Shown piece by piece: positions 43,351 through 51,808 of a stretch of 64,000 bases of DNA; positions within the stretch are counted from its first letter, which is position 1, and each line of letters opens with the position of its first letter. The position numbers and the translations under genes are program-made. The stretch is from Microbacterium trichothecenolyticum (GTDB lineage Bacteria; Actinomycetota; Actinomycetes; Actinomycetales; Microbacteriaceae): the NCBI RefSeq assembly GCF_030818955.1, contig NZ_JAUTBF010000001.1, positions 1,736,001 to 1,800,000 on the forward strand, read 5' to 3'. A model generated the notes under the pieces. It did not search any database and was not told the DNA's origin. It saw only the letters and a program-made list of their open reading frames with translations.

Positions 43351-43803
43351 TCAGCCGTGCTCCGGCGTCTCAGCGTGTGCAGCGAGCCACAGCGAGACGC
43401 CCAGGAGCGCGGCGAAAGGCCGATAAAGACGATTGTCGAGGTCCCGAAATGTCCTCCCCGGGGCAGGCAGTCCCATGGCGGCAAGGGCAAGACCACCGCC
43501 GATCACTGCGCGCATCGCCATGACGGCCCCCATGCCTCGAAGCGCGAGCCGTCGCGCGGGGCCCTCGCCCAGCGCGCCTGACGCGAGAAGCGCCGCCGCA
43601 GCCGTCCCGCCGGCGACGACCAGTGTCGGCGTTACGCCCGGCATGGGCCCGTCGGAGCCGATGACAGCCTCGCCCAGCTGCTTCTTACTCTTCGCCGGCC
43701 AAGGCGAGCCGGACGCCCACATCACATGAAGCACGGACACGCCTGCCAGAGCGGTCGTGCTCACTACTCGAGTTACGGTGCCCACTACCTGTACCTTGCG
43801 CAC
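43351..43803 (-). CDS. DUF3995 membrane protein
   Basis: 150 residues, four hydrophobic segments. Characteristic blocks are LAGVSVLHVMWASGSPWPAK near the N-terminus and FRDLDNRLYRPFAALLGVSL near the C-terminus. Function of DUF3995 is unknown. Stands alone. Confidence 0.8.
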   Translation of the reverse strand: MRKVQVVGTVTRVVSTTALAGVSVLHVMWASGSPWPAKSKKQLGEAVIGSDGPMPGVTPTLVVAGGTAAAALLASGALGEGPARRLALRGMGAVMAMRAVIGGGLALAAMGLPAPGRTFRDLDNRLYRPFAALLGVSLWLAAHAETPEHG

Positions 43804-43957
43804 GACTGGACCCTATACGAACGCCCGCAGAGCGCACGACGGCTGTCATCAACAATCGAAGTGCCCCCGTCACGAGATCGCGGATGACCCACCGGTGACA
43901 TGAGTCCGTGGCCACGACGGTCAGACCTCGAAGAGCGAACCGGCTCGCACCACGCCC

Positions 43958-45000
43958 TCATCGCGACGCCGCCAGCACCGCCGCCAACCCCTCCCGCAGA
44001 TCGCGCACGAACTCCCCCGGCATCTCCAGCGCGGGAAAGTGGCCGCCCGCCTCGGGTGCCCGCCACCGCACGATGTGGCGGAACCGTTCCTCCGCCCAGG
44101 GCCGCGGATGCTTCTCGATGTCGTGCGGGTAGGTGGTCAGGGCCGCGGGCACAGTCACCCGCAGGTCGGGGCCGAGGGTCTGATGGCTCTCGAAATAGAT
44201 CCGCGCGGCTGACGCCCCGGTCGCGGTGATCCAGTACAGGGTCACGTTGTTGAGGAAGCGGTCGCGCGAGATGGTCTCGAACGGCGAGTCGACCGTGTCG
44301 CTCCACTCGGAGAACTTCTCGAGGATCCACGCGAGCAGCCCGACGGGCGAGTCGACCAGGGAGTACCCGATCGTCTGAGGCGCGGTCGCCATGACCCTCG
44401 CATAGGCGAGACGGTTCCTCTCGAAAGCGCGAGTGTGCTCGACCCACTGCCGTTCGGTGTCGTCGAGCCCCTCGAGACGGAGCCCGCGCGGCGCACTCGG
44501 CATGGTCGTGTGGATGCCGATGACGTGCGCCGCAAACCGGCCACCGAGCGCGATGGTGACCGGCCCACCCCAGTCGCCCCCGTGGGCGAGGAACCGGTCG
44601 TACCCGAGCCTGCCCATGAGCTGAACCCACGCGGCCGCGATGCACTCCGTACCCCACCCCTCTTCGGCGGGCTTGTCTGAGTAGCCGTACCCCGGCAGCG
44701 ACGGCACGACGACGTGGAACGCCGGGGTCTCGGCATCCTGAGGCTCGGCGAGCTCGTCGATGACGTCGACGAACTCGGCGACGCTCCCCGGCCAGCCGTG
44801 GGTCAGGACGAGCGGGGTGGCATCCGGCCGCGGCGAACGGCGGTGCAGGAAATGGATGCCGAGCCCGTCGACGACCGAGCGGAACTGGCCGATCTCCTTC
44901 AGCCGACGCTCGAACGGACGCCAGTCATAGGTGGTGCGCCAGTACTCGATCAGCTCGACGATGTCGCCGAGCCGCGCGGCTCTCCGAGACCGAGGCGATG
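43958..45000 (-). pseudogene. Epoxide hydrolase copy A, N-terminally truncated
   Basis: Encodes the alpha/beta-hydrolase part of an EHN-type epoxide hydrolase: VELIEYWRTTYDWRPFERRL, LVLTHGWPGSVAEFVDVID, HGGDWGGPVTIALGG (nucleophile Asp), a cap, RIYFESHQTLGPDLRV, and EAGGHFPALEMPGEFVRDL with the catalytic His, ending AASR. The first ~45 residues of the EHN domain are absent and the sequence upstream is unrelated. A 0.73-kb part is almost identical to copy B at 46638-47531. Could still be active if expressed, but no proper start is visible. Confidence 0.75.
44243..44970. repeat. 0.73-kb direct duplication, copy A
   Basis: Nearly identical (very few changes) to 46644-47371, same orientation, spacing 2401 bp. 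Corresponds to the centre of the epoxide hydrolase gene. Confidence 0.93.
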
Positions 45001-45322
45001 GTTCGCCGTGTCGCGCATCGAGCGCGCAAGAATCACCAAGACGGCGTGCAGCGGTCACACCGTTGAGGAGGTCGGAGAGCCTCCGGCGAACGCCCGACCC
45101 GTCCATGGCCGGGACGACTGGCCTCGCTTCGGCCAGAGGAGATGGCGTCACAACCGTCGCAGCGTGGATGCCATGGAGGAATGCATGCAGGCCCTGAATG
45201 CGTGCGCGATGGCGGCGGCGATGTGCGCGGGCAGCGACATGACGCACGGGCCTGAGGTGGCGACGTGCTGCGCCATGTGTTCGAATGCGCACCCACGACG
45301 TGCCCGAGCGCGTCGAAACCTC

Positions 45323-46213
45323 TCAGGCGACGAAACCTCGGCCGCGCGTAGCCTCGCCGATCTCTCGCACCGCCGCAGCGACGTCTTCCGCGAACCCCAA
45401 CGCGATGTCGGAGTGCGTCGCCGTTGACAGTTCCCGGCTTTGCGATCCCGCCGGGAGCGCCGCCTCGTACATGTGTCGCAGGGCAGCTGCCCTCTCGCGG
45501 AGGTCGTCGGCGGTGCTGAACTGCGCCTGCAGGGGGTCGACCGTGCCCGCCCGCAGAACGATTGTCGGGGCGGCGAAGGGGCCGGGGCCGAGCTCATCGA
45601 GGATCTCGACGAAGTTCGCCCCCTCGCGCGGTCCGGTCTCCAAGTCGTCAGCCGCATGCCGGTCGCGCACGAGCTGACAGATCTGCGGCGGAAGGTCGGT
45701 AGTGACCGACTCCCTCCACCGGCGCGCGGCGGCGCGATGCTCGTCGGTCACGACGACGGACGTCGAGGCGTTGGGCTTGATGCGGAGCCGCTCGGGCATC
45801 GCCGCGTTCCACGCACCGTGCACGGGGTCGAGCAGCACCATCCCGGCGACACGGTCGGGGAACAGCTGGGCGAAGCGCTGAGCGTAGGCACCGCCGAGCG
45901 AGTGCCCGACCAGGACGACGGCATCCTGCACACCCAGCGCGCGCAGGAGAGCCTCGAGCTCTCCTGCGACGGCGGCCGCGGCCCGCGGGAGAGCGACGGG
46001 GGAGCTCCACCCGGTACCGCCGCGGTCGTAGATGACGCCGGCGCGCGACTGCGTGACGCGGTCGAAACTCTGCCACAGGTCGAGTCCCATCTCGCCTGAG
46101 CCGGGGAGGAAGACCGCGCACGGTCCGGGCCCCTCGCGGGTATCTACCCATAGGCGACGGCCGTCGACCTCGACGAATCGACCGATCGGGGGCGTCGCAT
46201 CCGGGAGATCCAC
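45323..46213 (-). CDS. Alpha/beta-fold hydrolase
   Basis: 296 residues. VFLPGSGEMGLDLWQSF (oxyanion loop), IYDRGGTGWSSP, nucleophile elbow VVLVGHSLGGAYAQRFA, an acidic residue after TIVLRAGTVDPLQ, and His in STATHSDIALGFAEDV. Esterase or peptidase-like activity on small molecules; substrate unknown. Lies between the two epoxide hydrolase copies. The 320 bp before its end (45000-45322) hold no recognisable gene. Confidence 0.87.
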   Translation of the reverse strand: MDLPDATPPIGRFVEVDGRRLWVDTREGPGPCAVFLPGSGEMGLDLWQSFDRVTQSRAGVIYDRGGTGWSSPVALPRAAAAVAGELEALLRALGVQDAVVLVGHSLGGAYAQRFAQLFPDRVAGMVLLDPVHGAWNAAMPERLRIKPNASTSVVVTDEHRAAARRWRESVTTDLPPQICQLVRDRHAADDLETGPREGANFVEILDELGPGPFAAPTIVLRAGTVDPLQAQFSTADDLRERAAALRHMYEAALPAGSQSRELSTATHSDIALGFAEDVAAAVREIGEATRGRGFVA

Positions 46214-46234
46214 GTTCCCACGGTAGCGATCGGC

Positions 46235-46555
46235 TTACGGCAGGTCGGACGGCGACGGATCCGGATGCCGCGGCGTCGGAACCTCGATCACGATGCGGTT
46301 ATCGCCGATGACGCCCGGCCCGGCGTCAGGAGTCGGTGAAGGAATCGGCGTCACTCGCTCGGCCTCCCACACGATCTGCGCCTCGGCCGCCGACGGACGC
46401 CATACGTCGTCGAAGCCAAGCGTTCCCCCTGCCGGGCGCAGCACCGTATCGCCTCGACGGCGCCGTCGCGCGACGCCCCAGAGGTATGCGGCACTCCACG
46501 CCGCCAGCAACGCGAACATCGCGGGAACGCCCCACATCACCAAGGCGCCGATCAT
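46235..46555 (-). CDS. Hypothetical single-pass membrane protein
   Basis: 106 residues from ATG 46555. One N-terminal helix (IGALVMWGVPAMFALLAAWS), a basic stretch (GVARRRRRGD), then a Pro-rich, probably disordered cytosolic tail. Family not recognised. Confidence 0.55.
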   Translation of the reverse strand: MIGALVMWGVPAMFALLAAWSAAYLWGVARRRRRGDTVLRPAGGTLGFDDVWRPSAAEAQIVWEAERVTPIPSPTPDAGPGVIGDNRIVIEVPTPRHPDPSPSDLP

Positions 46556-46637
46556 GCCGCCATGGTAGGCCGCTGGCATACTCGGCCTCCGACGGACTCC
46601 ACGATGGTGCCCTCACGCGACGACCGAATCCGGCATC

Positions 46638-47531
46638 TCAGAGCACGTTGTCGAGGAAACGGTCGCGCGAGATGGTCTCGAACGGCGAGTCGACCGTGTC
46701 GCTCCACTCGGAGAACTTCTCGAGGATCCACGCGAGCAGCCCGACGGGCGAGTCGACCAGGGAGTACCCGATCGTCTGCGGCGCGGTCGCCATGACCCTC
46801 GCATAGGCGAGACGGTTCCTCTCGAAAGCGCGAGTGTGCTCGACCCACTGCCGTTCGGTGTCGTCGAGCCCCTCGAGACGGAGCCCGCGCGGCGCACTCG
46901 GCATGGTCGTGTGGATGCCGATGACGTGCGCCGCAAACCGGCCACCGAGCGCGATGTTGACCGGCCCACCCCAGTCGCCCCCGTGGGCGAGGAACCGGTC
47001 GTACCCGAGCCTGCCCATGAGCTGAACCCACGCGGCCGCGATGCACTCCGTACCCCACCCCTCTTCGGCGGGCTTGTCTGAGTAGCCGTACCCCGGCAGC
47101 GACGGCACGACGACGTGGAACGCCGGGGTCTCGGCATCCTGAGGCTCGGCGAGCTCGTCGATGACGTCGACGAACTCGGCGACGCTCCCCGGCCAGCCGT
47201 GGGTCAGGACGAGCGGGGTGGCATCCGGCCGCGGCGAACGGCGGTGCAGGAAATGGATGCCGAGCCCGTCGATGACCGTGCGGAACTGGCCGATCTCAAT
47301 CCGTCGGCGCTCGAACGGCCGCCAGTCGTAGGTGGTGCGCCAGTACTCGATCAGCTCGACGACGTCGGCGAGGGGTGGGCCTTGCTCCCACCGATCACGG
47401 CCTCGCGCGTCGTGGGGTGTTGTTGCGCGTTCGGGGAGGCGCGTGGATGTCAGGCGTTCGCGCAGCGCGGCGAGATCTTCGTCGATGGGGGACGCTCCGC
47501 TACTACCTGCGCCTCGCGACCGAGCAGGCAA
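46638..47531 (-). pseudogene. Epoxide hydrolase copy B, C-terminally truncated
   Basis: Keeps the EHN-domain start (PIDEDLAALRERLTSTRLPE, RDRWEQGPPLADVVELIEYW) and the hydrolase core with HGWPGS and GGDWGG, but stops at SRDRFLDNVL. The last ~110 residues with the catalytic His are missing. The very N-terminus (MPARSRGAGSSG) is also foreign, from the adjoining integrase remnant. Not expected to be active. Confidence 0.85.
46644..47371. repeat. 0.73-kb direct duplication, copy B
   Basis: Partner of 44243-44970. The 1.67 kb between the copies holds the alpha/beta hydrolase and a small membrane protein gene. Confidence 0.93.
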
Positions 47532-47733
47532 AGCTCCCGTGCATCCGATTCCGTGACCTTTGCCACACCCTACGTGAGTCTGACGTTCGCCTCACGGTTC
47601 GAAGCCTTACGAGGTCAGCCGGTGAATGGGACACGCATCGGTGTCCACGACCGACGCCATCTACGCCCATTCGTACCCCAATGACTACAACGACCAGATC
47701 ACGCGGTTCGAAGAGTTGGTCGCTGAGGCGTGA
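47490..47733 (+). pseudogene. Tyrosine recombinase (phage integrase), C-terminal remnant
   Basis: One frame gives RYYLRLATEQAKLPCIRFRD and LCHTLRE, matching the catalytic FHDLRHT box (Arg to Cys here). After a frame change another gives MGHASVSTTDAIYAHSYPND and ITRFEELVAEA, the GHASVSTT..Y box with the nucleophile Tyr and the usual end. The segment between is shortened, so it is an internally deleted dead integrase. Marks a former integrative element. Confidence 0.75.
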
Positions 47734-47807
47734 CACGATGCTGACGCCACGGTGCGCGTCCGCGTCGTTCCGATAGTGTTCGAGCAACGTGGGGGAAGGG
47801 GCACCCA

Positions 47808-48776
47808 ATGGCCGATGGCGACAGCAAGGGTGAGATTGAGAAATCCGCGAGCGGACACCTGTGGTTCGTGAAGCAGGGGCAGGAAGTGCTCTTCTACAGG
47901 ATTAATCGACGCCCGATCGGCGGTGACCCTTCGTTGTTCCAACCTGACCCAGACCTGCTCAGCCATTTGGAGCGCGTCCTCGAACCCTCAGAGCCCGCGA
48001 CGAGCGGCAGTCAGTATCAACGCACTTGGCGGCTGGGCGATCTCAGGATCGACAAGGAACGGGGAACATTCACCGGCCGCCTAGGGTGGGCGCGATCAGG
48101 TGAAGCCGTTGGTCAAGCTTGGGATGACGAACAGCACAGCTGGACGGATCGGGTGGTGGCGAGAGACGAAAGCGCTGTTTCCCCCGTCGCATTCTCGTCT
48201 AACGGACGCATCCTTGGGATCTTGAAGAACCCTTCGTTTTCTACAGAGTCAGTGTTGGGTGATGTGCTGAGCCAGATCCTGAACCGCGGGGAGCGTCAGA
48301 CCGACTTCCCGACCACCGAGTGGAGCGTCGAGCCTCTAGGAGATTCGCAGGAGTTCTACGAGTGGCTCGACGACCTCGACCAGCTCCTCGTGCTTCGCAT
48401 GGTGTTTGAGCGGCCAAACCCAGACGGCGAGGAGCAGTTTCAGGAGCTGTTCGAGCGACTGGATGCGTACGAAGCGGATCAGATCAAGGAGGAAATTCGG
48501 GCGCGCGACGAGACAACAGGGCTCAAGAAGGACGCAGTCAAGGACGATCCGACAACCCAAGGGTTCATGGTTGCGGCGCTCAAGTATGCATTCGGCCGAG
48601 TATGGGCCAAGGGCAAGAAGCGTGGGCGAACCGTCCACTACGACCAGCGCAAGCAGGTGGCTCGGACCTCGATCGAGAATGTCGGAGATGACTGGGAAAC
48701 TGCTACCAGCAGCGTGCTCGGGGCCGTCGAGCGCCAGACAGAGAGGCGGCAGCTGACCAATGGGCGAGGTTCGTAG
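47808..48776 (+). CDS. Unrecognised soluble protein, coupled to a membrane protein
   Basis: 322 residues, acidic, lower G/C in third positions than neighbours. Visible: GHLWFVKQGQEVLFYRINRR near the N-terminus, a beta-rich central part (RTWRLGDLRIDKERGTFTGR), then helical QFQELFERLDAYEADQIKEE and a basic stretch WAKGKKRGRTVHYD. No domain I know. Its end overlaps the start of the four-helix membrane gene by 17 bp, so the two are likely one functional unit. The setting (remnant integrase, tRNA-like site) is typical of phage-defence cargo, but no defence motif is seen. Confidence 0.7.
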   Translation: MADGDSKGEIEKSASGHLWFVKQGQEVLFYRINRRPIGGDPSLFQPDPDLLSHLERVLEPSEPATSGSQYQRTWRLGDLRIDKERGTFTGRLGWARSGEAVGQAWDDEQHSWTDRVVARDESAVSPVAFSSNGRILGILKNPSFSTESVLGDVLSQILNRGERQTDFPTTEWSVEPLGDSQEFYEWLDDLDQLLVLRMVFERPNPDGEEQFQELFERLDAYEADQIKEEIRARDETTGLKKDAVKDDPTTQGFMVAALKYAFGRVWAKGKKRGRTVHYDQRKQVARTSIENVGDDWETATSSVLGAVERQTERRQLTNGRGS

Positions 48777-49299
48777 CGAGGTCGGATTCTGGCGCGCGAT
48801 CGGGCGCCTGCGGCTACGCGACATCCTCTCCGTTGAGAACGTCGCGAGCGTCATCCTTGGCGCTGGCCTAAGTGCTGGCCTGTTTGCGCTTGGCACACTC
48901 GGTGATCGTGTTCAGGTGGCGAGTCTGTATGTAGGAGTAGCCGCAGCGTTGGTTGCGATCGTGTTCGCCGGCGTGGCGCTTGTGACGTCCCTGTTGTCGG
49001 ACTCCTACTTGAGACTCCTCCAGGCATCAGACGCGGGTGTCCTAGGGTTCCTGCGGCCGTTCATGATCGCGGTCGGTGTACAGATCGCCACGGTTCTCGG
49101 TGCAGTCGGTTACGCGGCCGTGGCCAAGTTCATCCCGATATGCGTCGAACCTTGGTTGTTTGGTGCACTCTCGGTGTGCTTCGTGGCGTCTTGCCTTGAG
49201 GTCGTCGTGCTCATGAGGTCGGTGTTCATGCACGCTCTCTTGAGGACGAAGTTCGCACAGGTGCTAGAGAACGAGCGTGAGCGCCGGGCCGGCAGCTAG
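48760..49299 (+). CDS. Four-helix membrane protein of the two-gene unit
   Basis: 179 residues. Hydrophobic segments: VASVILGAGLSAGLFALGTL, VASLYVGVAAALVAIVFAGV, MIAVGVQIATVLGAVGYAAV and LFGALSVCFVASCLEVVVLM, with a short cytosolic N-terminus and a charged C-terminus. Overlaps the upstream gene; could be its membrane effector or anchor. Family not recognised. Confidence 0.7.
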   Translation: MGEVRSEVGFWRAIGRLRLRDILSVENVASVILGAGLSAGLFALGTLGDRVQVASLYVGVAAALVAIVFAGVALVTSLLSDSYLRLLQASDAGVLGFLRPFMIAVGVQIATVLGAVGYAAVAKFIPICVEPWLFGALSVCFVASCLEVVVLMRSVFMHALLRTKFAQVLENERERRAGS

Positions 49300-49302
49300 C
49301 TA

Positions 49303-50055
49303 TCAATCGGCGCAGTCTGGGATGTCCGGTCGTGCCCCGTTGTTGATGGGGGTAGTAAGCCAGCGGTACTCGTCTGGAAGTCGGCTAATCGTGCACACGG
49401 CACGCTCCTGAAGATCGGACGACTTCACCCAGACCGGGGCCTTGTTGCGGTCGAGAAACAAGAGTTGCCCGGACTGTTCGCCGACCACATATCCGACAAC
49501 AGGATCCACAGAAGAACCGATGATGAGTTGCTCCGAGGCCATCCACGGTTGCGACAGCAGCAACACTCCTACCGTGCCGCAGATCAGACCCGCGAACCAG
49601 GCCATTCGGTTGGCCGCCTTTGCGGAGCGTGGCTTCTTGCGCCGCGCAGCTCGAAGCCTGAACAGGATGATGAGAAGTAAGCCGACGATGGTCGCTGCGA
49701 TGAGCAGTGGCGACATGAAGGACGCGTAAACGAGAGGCAACAGCGTAGTCACCACGATAGTTGTCCAGAAGACGATCGCCCTCGGCGCCCCGGCATCATG
49801 AGCCCGATTGATGATGCCGCCAGGATCAAACACCCATGCCAGCGAGACTCCCGCGATGAGCACGAGGGCCAGGGTTGAAATCAGCAGCGTCGCCTGGTTG
49901 GTGAGGGCGAGCACCGAGAATGCGATATTGATATCGAAGCCTGCGAAATAGAACGCACGAAGAACTACGACCACCGCCAGGAACAGCGATACCGCCAACC
50001 CCATGTGTTCTGTACACAGCTTGCGTGCGCGTTCCCATAACGACATAACGGTCAT
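49303..50055 (-). CDS. Hypothetical polytopic membrane protein
   Basis: 250 residues from ATG 50055. Five to six hydrophobic segments (GLAVSLFLAVVVVLRAFYFA first) with a basic loop RLRAARRKKPRSAKAANR, then an extracytoplasmic C-terminal domain (VGYVVGEQSGQLLFLDRNKA, VCTISRLPDEYRWLTTPI). Convergent with the preceding gene, 3 bp apart. Unrecognised; probably cargo of the same element. Confidence 0.65.
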   Translation of the reverse strand: MTVMSLWERARKLCTEHMGLAVSLFLAVVVVLRAFYFAGFDINIAFSVLALTNQATLLISTLALVLIAGVSLAWVFDPGGIINRAHDAGAPRAIVFWTTIVVTTLLPLVYASFMSPLLIAATIVGLLLIILFRLRAARRKKPRSAKAANRMAWFAGLICGTVGVLLLSQPWMASEQLIIGSSVDPVVGYVVGEQSGQLLFLDRNKAPVWVKSSDLQERAVCTISRLPDEYRWLTTPINNGARPDIPDCAD

Positions 50056-50172
50056 TGTCCACGTCCACACCCTGGGCCGCGAAACTCGTCTTAGGGGGCG
50101 GACGCTAGGTTTCCGCGGGGTTTGTGGTTCGGGCCTCTCGGGGCGATAGCACGAGATGCCATACAGAGATCG

Positions 50173-50247
50173 GGAGGCGACGACGGGAGTCGAACCCGCA
50201 CCATCAGTTTGGAACACTGACGCGCAGCCGCTCAGACCTTCTCCCGC
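50173..50247 (-). other. tRNA-Gly(UCC)-like fragment, possible attachment site
   Basis: On the minus strand a perfect anticodon stem TCAGT/ACTGA encloses the loop GTTCCAA (anticodon UCC). It is followed by GCGGG TTCGACT CCCGT (T arm) and CGTCGCC, as in the 3' two thirds of a tRNA-Gly. The 5' acceptor strand GGCGACG is not found upstream, so no complete cloverleaf forms. A 3' tRNA end next to an integrase remnant suggests an att site scar or a broken tRNA gene. Confidence 0.5.
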
Positions 50248-50304
50248 ATGTAACGCCCACGTAAACTCCCCCTCTCCCCCACCCCCACCCAGGGTGAGAC
50301 AACC

Positions 50305-50342
50305 GTTACCTCCCCGCCCCTCCCGACGCCCTCCCGGGTAAC
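50305..50342 (+). promoter_or_regulatory. Possible GlnR-type sites upstream of the nitrate operon
   Basis: GTTAC at 50305 and GTAAC at 50338, 28 bp apart, lie 78-115 bp upstream of narK. GlnR half-sites share this core and nitrate genes are typical targets. Partial match only. Confidence 0.35.
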
Positions 50343-50419
50343 GCCCCCTCCCTACGCTGGCGGCACGCCCAGCCCATGCGAGGCGCTGCACCTCCCCACA
50401 TCGCCCACCGGAGGACCCC

Positions 50420-51808
50420 GTGACCGTCACCAACCCGCGCCCCGAAACCGCAACGCCGCCCGCGGCCGCAACCGAGACAGCGGAACTGCAACACCGCCCC
50501 GGCCGCTGGATCGACAACTGGAACCCCGAGAACGCCACGCAGTGGGCCAAAGAAGGCAAGGCCATCGCCTCACGCAACCTGCGGTGGTCGATCTTCGCCG
50601 AGTTCCTGGGCTTCGTCGTCTGGCAGCTGTGGTCTGTCGTCGTCGTCTCGCTGCCCGCCGCCGGCTTCCAGCTCTCGACCGGTGAGATCTTCTGGCTCAT
50701 CTCCATGCCGAGCCTCGTCGGCGCGACGCTGCGCATCCCCTACACGTTCATGGTTCCCCGCTTCGGCGGCCGCAACTGGACGATCGTCTCGGCGGCCCTG
50801 CTGCTCATCCCGAGCATCGGCCTCGCCATCGCGGTGTCGAACCCCGCGACGCCCTTCGGCCTGCTGCTGCTCATCGCCGCGTTCGCCGGCTTCGGCGGCG
50901 GCAACTTCGCCAGCTCCATGGCCAACATCACCTTCTTCTACCCGGCCGCGCAGAAGGGCTACGCCCTCGGACTCAACGCCGCCGGCGGCAACCTCGGCGC
51001 CTCGGTCGCGCAGTTCGTCGTCCCGATCGTCATCACCGTCGGCGCTGCGGCCACCCTCAACCTGCCGCTCGCGGGTCTCATCTGGGTGCCGCTCATCATC
51101 GTCGCGATGATCGGCGCGTACTTCCGCATGGACAACCTCTCCAACGCGAAGTCCGACATCACGGCATCCCTCGCCGCCCTCAAAGAGCCGCACCTGTGGA
51201 TCATGGCCGTGCTCTACATCGGCACGTTCGGCTCGTTCATCGGTTTCGCCGGCGTCTTCCCGAAGCTGCTCGCTGACACGTTCCCCGACTTCAAGGGAAT
51301 CGCGATCGGCACCGCCACCGTCACCCTCGCCTTCATGGGTGCGCTCGTCGGCTCGCTCGCCCGCCCCTACGGCGGCAAGCTCGCCGACCGCTTCGGCGGT
51401 ACCGTCATCACGATGGGCGCCTTCACGGTGATGGGTCTCGGCATCCTGAGCGTCATCCTGACCCTGCCGCTGCAGAACTTCGCCGTGTTCCTCGCGTGCT
51501 TCCTGGTGCTGTTCGCCGCGGCGGGCATCGGCAACGGCTCGACGTACCGCATGATCCCGACGATCTTCACCCTCAAGGCCAACGGCGGCATCGGCGCGCA
51601 GCGCAAGGCGGCCGCGGCCCTCGGCCTCATCTCGGCGATCGGCGCGTACGGAGGCTTCTTCATCCCGCAGCTGCTCGGCTTCTCGAAGACGACGTTCGGC
51701 TCGTACACCCCCGCCCTCGGCTGGTTCGCGCTGGCCTACGTCGCCTTCCTCGCCATCACCGCCAGCGTCTACCTGACGCTGTCGAAGAAGAGCGGCACCC
51801 GCATCTGA
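50420..51808 (+). CDS. narK: Nitrate/nitrite MFS transporter (NarK/NasA type)
   Basis: 462 residues from GTG 50420 with CGGAGGACCCC before it. Twelve membrane segments. The nitrate signature regions are present: FAGFGGGNFASSMANITFFY and KGYALGLNAAGGNLGASVAQ in the N half, and AAAGIGNGSTYRMIPTIF in the C half. It imports nitrate for assimilation. The stop overlaps the start of the reductase gene (TGATG), placing it in one operon with nitrate reductase. Confidence 0.95.
   Translation: MTVTNPRPETATPPAAATETAELQHRPGRWIDNWNPENATQWAKEGKAIASRNLRWSIFAEFLGFVVWQLWSVVVVSLPAAGFQLSTGEIFWLISMPSLVGATLRIPYTFMVPRFGGRNWTIVSAALLLIPSIGLAIAVSNPATPFGLLLLIAAFAGFGGGNFASSMANITFFYPAAQKGYALGLNAAGGNLGASVAQFVVPIVITVGAAATLNLPLAGLIWVPLIIVAMIGAYFRMDNLSNAKSDITASLAALKEPHLWIMAVLYIGTFGSFIGFAGVFPKLLADTFPDFKGIAIGTATVTLAFMGALVGSLARPYGGKLADRFGGTVITMGAFTVMGLGILSVILTLPLQNFAVFLACFLVLFAAAGIGNGSTYRMIPTIFTLKANGGIGAQRKAAAALGLISAIGAYGGFFIPQLLGFSKTTFGSYTPALGWFALAYVAFLAITASVYLTLSKKSGTRI

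Noticed and set aside
50173..50247. Calling a functional tRNA-Gly gene
   Set aside because: The acceptor stem cannot be closed with the upstream sequence.
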